Of a stretch of DNA of 20,431 nt, positions 1 to 7,330 are shown in pieces. Source of the DNA: JAFAZI01 sp035501255 (GTDB lineage Bacteria; Actinomycetota; Actinomycetes; JAFAQI01); contig DATJWM010000094.1 of the NCBI GenBank assembly GCA_035501255.1, positions 1 to 20,431 on the forward strand, read 5' to 3'. The position numbers and the translations under genes were made by a program. The notes beneath the pieces were generated by a model. That model searched no databases. It saw nothing but the letters and a program-made list of their open reading frames with translations, and had not been told where the DNA came from. The first letter of the stretch is position 1. Every line of letters starts with the position of its first letter.

Positions 1-396
1 CACCTGCTCGGGCATGACGAACGCCGCCGCGGGCCTCACCACGGCGTACTCCGCGAATCCGCCCGGAGCACCGCCGAGGCCGATCAGCCGGGCGTGCTCG
101 CAGTAGACGACGAATCCAGCCCGGCACCACGCACATCTCCCACAACTGAGCACCGGCAGGACGGCGACCTGGGTTCCCGCGCGCCAACCGCTGACCTGCG
201 AGCCGGCTGCGACAACCTCGCCACCGAACTCGTGGCCCATCACCGTGCCCGGCGGCATTGCGAAACGTGCCTTCGCATCAGAACCGCACAACCCGCAGGC
301 AGTGACCCTTACCACGAGTTCGCCGGGTCCGGGCTCCGGCTCCGGCTGATCGACGAGCTCGAAGCGTCCGCCGGTCGTGACCACCGCTGCTCGCAC
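1..396 (-). CDS. Zinc-binding alcohol dehydrogenase (MDR family), 5' part; C-terminus beyond window
   Basis: The N-terminal 132 residues of a medium-chain, zinc-dependent alcohol/polyol dehydrogenase are visible; the gene runs off the left edge. Catalytic-zinc ligands fit C34 (in ACGLCGSD) and H55-E56 (in GHEFGGEV). The structural-zinc loop is complete with C85, C88, C91 and C99. This is the GroES-like domain; the NAD(P)-binding Rossmann half lies outside. The GTG start at 396 is preceded by GGAGGG about 6 nt upstream and gives the usual family N-terminus. It likely oxidises an alcohol in the cytoplasm with NAD(P)+; the substrate cannot be told. It is divergent from the crotonase at 445, and the palindrome at 412-429 lies between them, so co-regulation is inferred. 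Confidence 0.9.
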   Translation of the reverse strand, partial: MRAAVVTTGGRFELVDQPEPEPGPGELVVRVTACGLCGSDAKARFAMPPGTVMGHEFGGEVVAAGSQVSGWRAGTQVAVLPVLSCGRCAWCRAGFVVYCEHARLIGLGGAPGGFAEYAVVRPAAAFVMPEQV

Positions 397-411
397 CCTG
401 TGCCCTCCGTA

Positions 412-429
412 GAAACATCTAGAGGAAAA
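412..429. promoter_or_regulatory. Predicted operator, CTAG-centred palindrome, copy 1
   Basis: The sequence is GAAACATC-TA-GAGGAAAA. Its left half matches the shared half-site AAAACATC at 7 of 8 positions; the right half is poor (3 of 8). It lies between the divergent ADH (start 396) and crotonase (start 445). It abuts a plus-strand -10 candidate TAGGCT (433-438) and overlaps the edge of a minus-strand candidate TATCCT (434-429). Related sites occur at 8160, 11792 and 14004. The repressor is not proven; the GntR gene at 1335 is the obvious candidate. Confidence 0.6.
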
Positions 430-432
430 GGA

Positions 433-438
433 TAGGCT
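433..438 (+). promoter_or_regulatory. Putative -10 element of leaderless crotonase/GntR transcript
   Basis: TAGGCT fits the actinobacterial TAnnnT pattern. A start seven bases after its last T would put +1 exactly on the GTG at 445. No Shine-Dalgarno precedes that GTG, which agrees with a leaderless mRNA. No good -35 is visible; the operator at 412-429 occupies most of the spacer region. Inference only. Confidence 0.4.
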
Positions 439-444
439 TTACCG

Positions 445-1338
445 GTGAGTTCAGCGTCCCACGGGTCGGGCGACGCCCGAGTGTTGATGGAGCGAGACCT
501 CGCAACCGGCATCGCGCGAGTCGTGCTGAACAATCCGGACCGGCGCAACACCTACGACGCCGACATGCGCAAACAGCTCGGGGGATTTCTCGCCGAGCTC
601 GCGGTCGATGACCGGATCAAGGTCGTCCTGCTGCGCGGCAACGGTGGGGTCTTCAGCACTGGCGCCGACATGGGCAACGCCTACTCCTGGTACGGCGAGG
701 ACGCCCGAGCCAACGGTGCCCGCGCGCGCCGGCCGAGTCAGCGGCGCCGGCTCGCGGTCGACCGCGAGACGTTCGGCTTCTACCACGACTTCATGGGCTA
801 CCCGAAGGCAACGGTGGCGGAGGTCAGCGGGTATGCGCTCGGCGGAGCGTTCGAGCTGGCGCTGATGGCCGACATCTCGGTCGTCGCCAGCGACACCCTC
901 GTCGGCATGCCGGCCACCCGCTTCCTCGGGCCGGCGCTCGGCTCCTTGCACCTGTTCTTTCACCGCCTCGGTCCGGTTCTGAGCCGGCGGTTGTTGTTGA
1001 CCGGCGACCTCGTCGAGGCGGGCACGCTCGCCCATCTCGGGATCTTCACCGAGGTGGTCGATCCGGCCGAGGTACCGGCGCGGGCGGCTTGGTGGGCGAG
1101 CAAGGTGGCGAAGATGCCCGCCGACGGCATCGTGATGGCCAAAGAGGCGTTCCGAATCGTGGAGCAGACGACCGCCTACCAGGGCGAAGAGGTGCTGAGC
1201 TACCTCGTCCACGCCTACGGCACCAACCTTCAGTTCGACGAGGATGAGTTCAACTTCGTCAAGGCTCGTGCGCAGCACGGGACCAAGCAGGCGTTCGCCA
1301 TGCGCGACGCGCACTTCGACGTCCCCGAACCGTCATGA
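445..1338 (+). CDS. Enoyl-CoA hydratase/isomerase (crotonase) family protein
   Basis: A 297-residue crotonase, slightly longer than the usual ~260. The first oxyanion-hole region is STGADMG (about 71-77) and the second is SGYALGGAFELAL (about 128-140). The first catalytic glutamate is retained at E137, but the second (the PEI motif of true hydratases) reads GMPATRF, with A157 where Glu is expected. Classical syn-hydration is therefore doubtful; isomerase, hydrolase or retro-aldol chemistry on a CoA ester is possible. A charged insert (about 85-108) replaces the usual short loop. The GTG start has no ribosome binding site but sits where a leaderless transcript would begin; the next in-frame Met is at 487. 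The stop overlaps the regulator's start (ATGA), so the two are translationally coupled. Confidence 0.88.
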   Translation: MSSASHGSGDARVLMERDLATGIARVVLNNPDRRNTYDADMRKQLGGFLAELAVDDRIKVVLLRGNGGVFSTGADMGNAYSWYGEDARANGARARRPSQRRRLAVDRETFGFYHDFMGYPKATVAEVSGYALGGAFELALMADISVVASDTLVGMPATRFLGPALGSLHLFFHRLGPVLSRRLLLTGDLVEAGTLAHLGIFTEVVDPAEVPARAAWWASKVAKMPADGIVMAKEAFRIVEQTTAYQGEEVLSYLVHAYGTNLQFDEDEFNFVKARAQHGTKQAFAMRDAHFDVPEPS

Positions 1339-2084
1339 GCTCGCCGGCCGCAACTCGGCGGGAGAAGCCCCAGCAGGTCGCGGACGAGTTGCGTGCGCTG
1401 ATCGTCTCCGGCGAGCTCGGCGAGGGCGACTCGCTCGGCCGCGAGCCGGACCTGGTCGAGCGGTTCGGGGTGTCGCGGCCGTCGCTTCGCGAGGCGCTGC
1501 GGATCCTCGAAGCCGAAGGACTGATCACCGTCGTTCGCGGGGTGCGGGGCGGGGTGATCGTGCACGAGCCGAACGAGCGGATGACCGCCCGCACGGCGGC
1601 ATTGGTCCTGTCCGCGCGCAACGTCGCGCTGGCCGACGTGTTCGAGGCGCGGGGCACGATCGAGCCGCTCGCGGCCCGCGCGGTCGCGGAAGGGCGCGGC
1701 CGGGTTCGGGCCGCCCGGGAGCTGGGAGAGCTGGTCGACGCGCAGGAGGCCTCGCTCGCCGATCCCGAGAAGTTCGGGGTGGCGAACGCGGCCTTCCACG
1801 AGCGGCTGGTCGCCCTCGCCGGAAATCAGACGCTCAGCATCGTCGTCGAGATGCTCAACGAGGTGGTCGTCCGGGCGGTCACCGCGGTCAGCGGGGGAAG
1901 CGACTCCGACTCGGTCGCGACCCGGCGTCGCGGCATCCGCTCCCAGCGCCGTCTGATCGAGCTGATCGAGGCGGGCGACGGTCTCGGCGCGGAGGACCAC
2001 TGGCGGTCCCACATGCAAGTGGTCGGCAAGGTGATGCTGGGCCAGGACGCGGCGACGGTCGTTGACCTCCTGCACCACCTGTAG
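1335..2084 (+). CDS. GntR-family transcriptional regulator, FadR/FCD subfamily
   Basis: This 249-residue regulator has an N-terminal winged helix-turn-helix (about 12-78, with REPDLVERFGVSRPSLREAL as recognition region and a wing through RGGVIV). An all-helical FCD ligand-binding domain follows (about 97-230). FCD domains usually bind a metal through Asp/Asn and three His. Here H155 (AAFHERL) and H226 (WRSHM) are present, but the middle His is Q204 (RSQRRLIELIEAGD), so metal or ligand binding may differ. It is the only transcription factor in the window and is coupled by ATGA to the crotonase at 445, whose promoter carries a palindrome. It is therefore the likely autoregulated repressor of the CTAG-palindrome sites, released by a pathway acid or acyl-CoA. 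That role is inferred; the family assignment is secure. Confidence 0.92.
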   Translation: MSSPAATRREKPQQVADELRALIVSGELGEGDSLGREPDLVERFGVSRPSLREALRILEAEGLITVVRGVRGGVIVHEPNERMTARTAALVLSARNVALADVFEARGTIEPLAARAVAEGRGRVRAARELGELVDAQEASLADPEKFGVANAAFHERLVALAGNQTLSIVVEMLNEVVVRAVTAVSGGSDSDSVATRRRGIRSQRRLIELIEAGDGLGAEDHWRSHMQVVGKVMLGQDAATVVDLLHHL

Positions 2085-2090
2085 ATCGCC

Positions 2091-3734
2091 TCACCCAGGG
2101 GTGGACAGAGCGAACCCGCGGTAGCCGTCCTCGGCGACCGCGATGCAGTGCTTGCGGTACTCAGGAACGCCGCCGACATAGGACAGATACCGGCGTTTCT
2201 TCCCCGGAACATTCCCGCCGTTCCACCAGGAGTTGCACGACGGGTCGAGCAGGACGCTCCCCTCGACGAGTGACGTGGTGAGCGCCGTCCACTCCGCTTG
2301 CGCGGCGGGCAGCGCCTCGATTCGGGAGTAGCCGCCCGCTCGAAGGTCGGCGAGGCAGGTCGCGATCCAGTCGATGCTGTCCTCGAGCACGGTCACGAAG
2401 TTCGAGGCGAGCGAGGGCGAGCCGGGACCTTGCACCAGGAACAGGTTCGGGAAGCCCGCCACCTGGAGGCCGAGGTAGGACTCCGCTCCGGCGTCGCGCC
2501 ACACGTCGCCGAGGACAAGGCCACCGCAGCCGCGCACCTCGATGGCGGACAGGGCGCCGGTGACGGCGTCGAATCCGGTCGCGAACACGATGACGTCGAG
2601 GTCGACCTCGCCCGCCTCGGTCCGGATCCCGGATTCGGTGATCTCCACGATCGGCGACGCACGCAGATCGACCAACGACACGTTGTCGCGGTTGAACGCC
2701 TCGTAGTACCCCAGGTCGATGATCGGCCGTTTGCAGCCGAAGGGGTACGTCGGGACGAGCGCGGCAGCGGTAGCCGGGTCGTGAACGATCCGCGCGATCG
2801 CCTCGCCGTACAGCTCGCGAGCGATCGCGTTCGCGTCCATGTCGGTGAAGACGTCGCTCCAGTACAACGCACCTGCGACCCCGCGCTCCTCGACTGCTGC
2901 CTGCCGCTCCTCAGGGGTGGCAGTGAGTAGCGCCGGCCGGCTGTAGACCTCGACCATCACCGAGAACGCGCTGATCCGAGCGGCGCCGACGTGCGCGGCC
3001 CGTTGCGCCGCGCGGATCGCGGCGTAGTCCGCTTTCAACGCGTCGAGCTCGCCGGGGACGAACGGTCGCGCGTTGGACGGGAGCGTGTAGGCAGCGGAGC
3101 GCTGGAAGACCCATAGGTGCGCGGCCGCATCGGCGATGACCGGTACCGCCTGCACGCCGGTCGAACCGGTACCGATCACCCCCACCCGTTTGCCGGCGTA
3201 GTCGAACCCGTCGTCGGGGTAGCGCGCAGTGGACAGCGACACGCCCCCGTACCGCTCCTTGCCCGGGATGTCCGGGTCGAGCGGGGCGGAGAGGATCCCG
3301 GTCGCGGCGACGACGTACGGCGCGCGGAACGTCTCGCCGGTCGCGGTCGTCAGCAGCCACCGGTCGTTGTCCTCGTCGAAGACCATCGACACGACCTCGG
3401 TCGACGCCTGGATCAGCTTGCGCAGGTCCAGGCGGTCGACGACGAAATTAAGGTAGGCCTCGATCTCGGGCTGGCAAGGAAGGGTCTCGGTCCAGACCCA
3501 CTCCTGCTGGATGTCCTCGGAGAAGCTGTAGGAGTACTCGATGCTCTCGATGTCGCAGCGCGCGCCGGGGTAACGGTTCCACCGCCAAGTGCCTCCGACC
3601 GCGTCCGCCGCTTCGAGCGCGCGGACAGATAAACCGAGGTCGCGGAACCGATTGACGGCGCAGATGCCGGAGAACCCTGCGCCGACGACAACGACGTCGT
3701 ACTCCCGTGGGTGGATCCCCGCCTGCCCGGTCAT
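2091..3734 (-). CDS. Flavin-containing monooxygenase of Baeyer-Villiger (type I BVMO) family
   Basis: A 547-residue two-dinucleotide-binding flavoprotein. The FAD fold is at GAGFSG (18-23), followed by GGTWRWNRYPGARCD (about 47-61), typical of cyclohexanone/phenylacetone-type BVMOs. The NADPH fold is at GTGSTG (188-193). The fingerprint FxGxxxHxxxWP is altered at about 162-172 to YGGVSLSTARYP, with Ser for His and Tyr for Trp. It could still insert oxygen next to a ketone or act as another class-B monooxygenase. The chosen start (ATG, 3734) gives a family-like N-terminus; the open frame extends further upstream but has no conserved content. It is divergent from an HSL esterase at 3803, the classical partner that would hydrolyse a BVMO ester. 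It converges on the GntR gene with only 6 bp between stops. Confidence 0.9.
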   Translation of the reverse strand: MTGQAGIHPREYDVVVVGAGFSGICAVNRFRDLGLSVRALEAADAVGGTWRWNRYPGARCDIESIEYSYSFSEDIQQEWVWTETLPCQPEIEAYLNFVVDRLDLRKLIQASTEVVSMVFDEDNDRWLLTTATGETFRAPYVVAATGILSAPLDPDIPGKERYGGVSLSTARYPDDGFDYAGKRVGVIGTGSTGVQAVPVIADAAAHLWVFQRSAAYTLPSNARPFVPGELDALKADYAAIRAAQRAAHVGAARISAFSVMVEVYSRPALLTATPEERQAAVEERGVAGALYWSDVFTDMDANAIARELYGEAIARIVHDPATAAALVPTYPFGCKRPIIDLGYYEAFNRDNVSLVDLRASPIVEITESGIRTEAGEVDLDVIVFATGFDAVTGALSAIEVRGCGGLVLGDVWRDAGAESYLGLQVAGFPNLFLVQGPGSPSLASNFVTVLEDSIDWIATCLADLRAGGYSRIEALPAAQAEWTALTTSLVEGSVLLDPSCNSWWNGGNVPGKKRRYLSYVGGVPEYRKHCIAVAEDGYRGFALSTPG

Positions 3735-3802
3735 CGTCGGGAACGCTACCGAACAACCGTAGGGTGGCACGACGCGTCCGCGACGGCACAGACAGGACTG
3801 AG

Positions 3803-4747
3803 ATGGCCCACCGGTTGACCGGGACACACGTGTTCCACCCGGACCTGCGGTTAGCGGCGCGGCTGCTCCCGTCCGGGTTCGCCGGGCGGACGACGACAGC
3901 GGCGATGCGGCGGGCCGCTGCGCTCGGCCGCGACCGGTCCCCGGACATCGTCGAGCAGGTGTCCGAGACAGCCTCCGTGCGGGTGCACCGCCCGGCGTCG
4001 GTGCCGGACCCGGCGCCCGCCGTCCTGTGGATCCACGGCGGCGGTCTCGTCCTCGGTACGGCCCGCCAGGATGACGGGCTGTGCCGGCGGTTCGCGGCCG
4101 AGACCGGGGCGCTCGTCGCCTCGGTGGAGTACCGGCTCGCACCCGAACACCGCTTCCCGGCCGCGCTCGAGGACTGTTACGCCGCACTCACTTGGCTGGC
4201 GGCAGCGCCCGACATCGATGCCGGCCGGATCGCGATCGCGGGCGGGAGCGCCGGGGGTGGCCTCGCCGCGGCGCTTGCGATCATGGCGAGGGACAAGGGC
4301 GAAATACGTCCGGCGTTCCAGCTCCTGGTCTACCCGATGCTCGACGACCGGACAGCCGCGCGGCCGGATCCGGGCGCCGCCACCCGGCGACTGTGGAACA
4401 ACCGCGCGAACCGCTATGGGTGGGCGTCCTACCTCGGCCGCGAACCCGGATCGGATGGGGTCAGTTCCTACGCCGCGCCCGCCCGCTGCTCCGACCTCGC
4501 CGGTCTCCCGCCGGCCTGGATCGGCGTCGGCTCGGTCGATCTGTTCCATGACGAGGACGTCGAGTACGCCCGTCGCCTGACCGCGTCCGGGGTGCCGTGC
4601 CGGCTCGATGTCGTCGACGGGGCGTTCCACGGTTTCGACTACGTTGCGGGCGCGGCGGTCGCCCGGCGGTTCGCGGACCTGCGGATCGAGGCGCTGCGCG
4701 CGGGGCTGACCGGCACGCCACAGACCGGAGACGGGATGCTGCGGTGA
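3803..4747 (+). CDS. Alpha/beta hydrolase, HSL-type esterase (Abhydrolase_3)
   Basis: A 314-residue carboxylesterase of the hormone-sensitive-lipase family. The oxyanion motif is HGGG (78-81). The nucleophile elbow is GGSAG with S149, and the triad is completed by D246 (GSVDLFHD) and H276 (GAFHGFDY). YRLAPEHRFPAALED (110-124) is also a family signature. There is no signal peptide, so it is cytoplasmic. The ATG at 3803 is chosen because AGGA lies 5 nt upstream; the longer frame adds unlike sequence. It leads a coupled operon with the kinase-like, LLM and SnoaL genes and is divergent from the BVMO. Hydrolysis of a BVMO-derived ester or lactone is a reasonable inference, not shown. Confidence 0.92.
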   Translation: MAHRLTGTHVFHPDLRLAARLLPSGFAGRTTTAAMRRAAALGRDRSPDIVEQVSETASVRVHRPASVPDPAPAVLWIHGGGLVLGTARQDDGLCRRFAAETGALVASVEYRLAPEHRFPAALEDCYAALTWLAAAPDIDAGRIAIAGGSAGGGLAAALAIMARDKGEIRPAFQLLVYPMLDDRTAARPDPGAATRRLWNNRANRYGWASYLGREPGSDGVSSYAAPARCSDLAGLPPAWIGVGSVDLFHDEDVEYARRLTASGVPCRLDVVDGAFHGFDYVAGAAVARRFADLRIEALRAGLTGTPQTGDGMLR

Positions 4748-5811
4748 GGCCGGTTCCGGTTGCGAGCGCGGACGAACTGACCCCCGACTGGCTGACCGAC
4801 GCGATCGGCAGCGCCGGCGTGACCGGCACCGTCACCGGCGTCGAGTGCGTGCCGATCGGGACCGGCCAGATGTCGGGCAGCTACCGCTTGCGCCTGACCT
4901 GGTCCGAGGACGCCTCGCCGGACGCGCCGCGCACGCTCGTGGCGAAACTCCCGAGCCCTGACCCGCAGGTGTCGGCGAAGGCCGGCCCGGCCTATGTGAG
5001 CGAGACCAGGTTCTACGCCGAGCTCGCCCCGCGCCTCCCGGTGCCCACCGCGCGGTGCTGGTACGCGGTCGTCGAGGAGAAAGGGTCGACGTTCACCCTG
5101 CTCCTCGAGGACTGCGCGCCCGCCGAGCAGGGCGACCAGATCGAGGGCTGCACCCCGGTCGAGGCCGCCGCCGCGGTCCGGGCGATCGGTGCGCTGCACG
5201 CGGCGACTTGGGGCGACGCCGACATCGCGGCCCTGCCCTACCTTGCGCCACTCGGCGCCTCGATCGCGCCAGGACTGCAATCCGTGATGGCGGCCTTGGT
5301 CGATGCGTTCGTCGAGCACACCGAGATCCCGGCGGACGACGCCTGCGTCCTGCACGCGTTCGCCGACCGGACCGAAGCCTGGTTCGCCCTTCGTGCGGAG
5401 CGGTTCGCATTGCTGCACAACGACTTCCGGCTGGACAACCTGCTGTTCCATCCGGATCCGCACGCGGCTCGACCGGTCACTGTCGTGGACTGGCAATCAT
5501 TCGCCTGCGGCCTGCCCGCACGCGACGTTGCCTACTTCACCTGCACCGGCATGGAGGTCGGCGTGCGCCGCGAGATCGAGCGCGAGCTCGTCGCGGTGTA
5601 TCGCGCCGGGCTCGAGGCAGGCGGTGTGCCCGCCGCCGAAACCTCCGACGTTTGGGAGGACTACGTCGTCGGGTTGTTCCAGGGACCGCTGATCTGCGTC
5701 CTCGGATCCCTCAACTCGACGCCGACCGAGAGGGGCAATGAGATGTTCCGGGTGATGACCGCTCGCACCTGCGCCGCGATCCGTGACCACGACGCGCTGG
5801 ACCGGCTGTGA
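4744..5811 (+). CDS. Phosphotransferase family protein (APH/ecdysteroid-kinase-like fold)
   Basis: A 355-residue protein-kinase-like fold enzyme of the aminoglycoside phosphotransferase/EcKL group. Visible marks are a candidate ATP lysine K68 (LVAKLP), helix-C glutamate E87 (SETRFY), the hinge LLLEDC (119-124), the catalytic loop HNDFRLDN (H225, D227, N232) and the metal-binding D249 (VVDWQ). It probably phosphorylates a hydroxylated small molecule with ATP; homologues are common beside steroid/terpenoid catabolic genes, but the substrate is unknown. The GTG start at 4744 overlaps the esterase stop (GTGA). The longer frame is out of family. Its own stop overlaps the next GTG start at 5808, so expression is coupled on both sides. 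Antibiotic resistance is unlikely from context. Confidence 0.85.
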   Translation: MRPVPVASADELTPDWLTDAIGSAGVTGTVTGVECVPIGTGQMSGSYRLRLTWSEDASPDAPRTLVAKLPSPDPQVSAKAGPAYVSETRFYAELAPRLPVPTARCWYAVVEEKGSTFTLLLEDCAPAEQGDQIEGCTPVEAAAAVRAIGALHAATWGDADIAALPYLAPLGASIAPGLQSVMAALVDAFVEHTEIPADDACVLHAFADRTEAWFALRAERFALLHNDFRLDNLLFHPDPHAARPVTVVDWQSFACGLPARDVAYFTCTGMEVGVRREIERELVAVYRAGLEAGGVPAAETSDVWEDYVVGLFQGPLICVLGSLNSTPTERGNEMFRVMTARTCAAIRDHDALDRL

Positions 5812-6854
5812 GCGCCCCGGTGCAGGCCCTCGACGAGCTCGGCTACTACCTGCTTGCCGGAGCGGGCGGGCTGGGACCCGCGGTCCTGGTCGACGAGGCG
5901 CGCGAGGGCGAGGAGATGGGCTTCGGGACGGCGTTCATCTCCGAGCGGTGGAACGTCAAGGAGGCCGCATCGCTCGTTGGCGCGGCGTGCGCGGTGACCT
6001 CCCAGATGCAGATCGCGACCGCGGCGACGAACCACAACACCCGCCATCCGCTGATCACCGCATCGTGGGCGACGACGATGCACCGGCTCTCCGGTGGCCG
6101 GTTCACGCTTGGGATCGGACGCGGGGTTCCGCAGTACGCGTTCTTCGGCATCCCGTCAGCGACGACCGCACAGATGGAGGACTGGGCGCAGCTGATGCGC
6201 CGGCTGTGGAAGGGCGAGCTGATCCTCGACCACGACGGTCCGGCGGGAAAGTACCCCGTGCTGATCCTCGACCCCGACTTCGACGAGGACATCCGACTCG
6301 GCCTGGTCGCGTTCGGACCGAACTCGCTCGCGCTTGGTGGCCGGGCGTTCGACGACGTGATCCTGCACACGTACTTCACTCCCGAGACCCTCGCCCGGTG
6401 CGTGCACACCGTGAAGCAGGCGGCGGAGCGAGCGGGCCGCGATCCCGACGCGGTCCGGGTCTGGTCCTGCCTCGCGACGGTGAGCGACCACTTGCCCGAG
6501 GATCTCCGCCTGAAGAAGACGGTGGCGCGCCTCGCGACCTACCTTCAGGGGTACGGCGACCTGCTGGTCCGGACCAACGGCTGGGACCCGGCGGTTCTCG
6601 AACGGTTCCGCGCCGATCCGATGGTGGCCGGCTTCCAGGGTGCGATCGACGGGCGGGCAACCCCTGAGCAGATCGAGCATGTCGCCACCCTGATCCCGCA
6701 GGCGTGGCTGGAGCACGCCGCGACCGGCTCGCCGGCCGACTGTGCTGCCCGCGTTCGCGCGGAGTTCGGGTACGGGGCGGACCGGGTGATCATGCACGGC
6801 GCCACGCCGAGCGAGCTTGCGCCCGTCGTCGACGCCTATCGCGCGGCCTCGTGA
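5808..6854 (+). CDS. LLM-class (luciferase-like) F420-type oxidoreductase
   Basis: A 348-residue luciferase-like TIM-barrel protein. The region from ATNHNTRHPLITASWATTMH (73-92) through LSGGRFTLGIGRG (94-106) is typical of actinobacterial F420-dependent LLM enzymes. It resembles what I recall as the MSMEG_2249-type F420 family (TIGR03857); that assignment is from memory. It would carry out hydride transfer with F420 or, less likely, FMN-dependent monooxygenation. The GTG start at 5808 overlaps the previous stop. The gene lies between the kinase-like and SnoaL genes in a coupled operon, so it probably acts on the same metabolite. Cofactor choice cannot be settled by eye. Confidence 0.85.
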   Translation: MSAPVQALDELGYYLLAGAGGLGPAVLVDEAREGEEMGFGTAFISERWNVKEAASLVGAACAVTSQMQIATAATNHNTRHPLITASWATTMHRLSGGRFTLGIGRGVPQYAFFGIPSATTAQMEDWAQLMRRLWKGELILDHDGPAGKYPVLILDPDFDEDIRLGLVAFGPNSLALGGRAFDDVILHTYFTPETLARCVHTVKQAAERAGRDPDAVRVWSCLATVSDHLPEDLRLKKTVARLATYLQGYGDLLVRTNGWDPAVLERFRADPMVAGFQGAIDGRATPEQIEHVATLIPQAWLEHAATGSPADCAARVRAEFGYGADRVIMHGATPSELAPVVDAYRAAS

Positions 6855-7330
6855 TGAGTGCAGCGGACACGCGTCTGGACCGCCTTGTCGCCATCGAGGA
6901 GATCAAGGCGCTCAAGGCGAGGTACTTCCGCTGCATCGATCACAAGGACTGGGACGGGTTCGCGGGAGTGTTCTCCTCCGACTGCGTTCTCGAGGTGCCC
7001 GAGGCCGCGCTGACGCTGCGCGGGCCGACGGAGATCGTCGCCTCGGTCTCCGCGGCGCTTGCGAACGCCCGATCGGTGCACCACGGCCACATGCCGGAGA
7101 TCGAGGTCACCGGCCCGGACACCGCGCGCGGCGTGTGGGCGATGGAGGACTACGTCGAGTGGCCGTCGGCCGACGGTGACGCCCGAGTCGGCATCCGGGG
7201 CTACGGCCACTACGTCGAGACCTATGTTCGTGACGACGGTGCCTGGCGGATCGCCAGCTCCCGTTTGGACCGCCTTCGGGTCGACTCGCTGGGCGCGATT
7301 CCCTCGGGCGACCTCACAGACCGAAGCTGA
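6854..7330 (+). CDS. SnoaL-like/NTF2-fold protein (SnoaL_4), possible dehydratase
   Basis: A 158-residue single-domain NTF2-fold protein. The N-terminus (IKALKARYFRCIDHKDWDGF) and the central VHHGHMPEIEV are typical of SnoaL_4. Residues Y24, D29, H79, D99 and R137 fall at spacings close to those I recall for the bile-acid 7-alpha-dehydratase BaiE (Tyr30, Asp35, His83, Asp106, Arg146), so a dehydratase or isomerase on a ring compound or its CoA ester is plausible. The ATG at 6854 overlaps the LLM stop (TGATG); a GTG one codon upstream is possible. Its 3' end overlaps the convergent SDR gene by 17 bp. Members of this fold also act as polyketide cyclases or hydrolases, so the activity is tentative. 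Confidence 0.85.
   Translation: MSAADTRLDRLVAIEEIKALKARYFRCIDHKDWDGFAGVFSSDCVLEVPEAALTLRGPTEIVASVSAALANARSVHHGHMPEIEVTGPDTARGVWAMEDYVEWPSADGDARVGIRGYGHYVETYVRDDGAWRIASSRLDRLRVDSLGAIPSGDLTDRS

Noticed and set aside
451..1314. Long minus-strand open frame of 287 codons opposite the crotonase at 445
   Set aside because: Arg/Gly/Val-rich composition with no recognisable domain. The opposite strand encodes a clear crotonase. It is a high-GC shadow frame.
2085..2112. Short inverted repeat CACCC-AG-GGGTG near the convergent GntR/BVMO stops as a terminator
   Set aside because: The loop would be only 2 nt, or the stem 4 bp with a 4-nt loop; too weak to call in GC-rich DNA.
3735..3802. Search for a fifth palindrome between the BVMO and esterase genes
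   Set aside because: Only a weak CTAC...GTAG symmetry is present, GC-rich and unlike the AT-rich consensus. Not counted as a site.
3735..4187. 151-codon N-terminal extension of the BVMO frame
   Set aside because: Arg/Pro-rich, without homology-like features, and overlaps the divergent esterase gene. The FAD motif begins properly after the ATG at 3734.
4744..5811. Aminoglycoside resistance gene, from the APH-type catalytic loop
   Set aside because: The context is catabolic, the gene is coupled to metabolic genes, and the APH fold is shared by many small-molecule kinases. Resistance is not supported.
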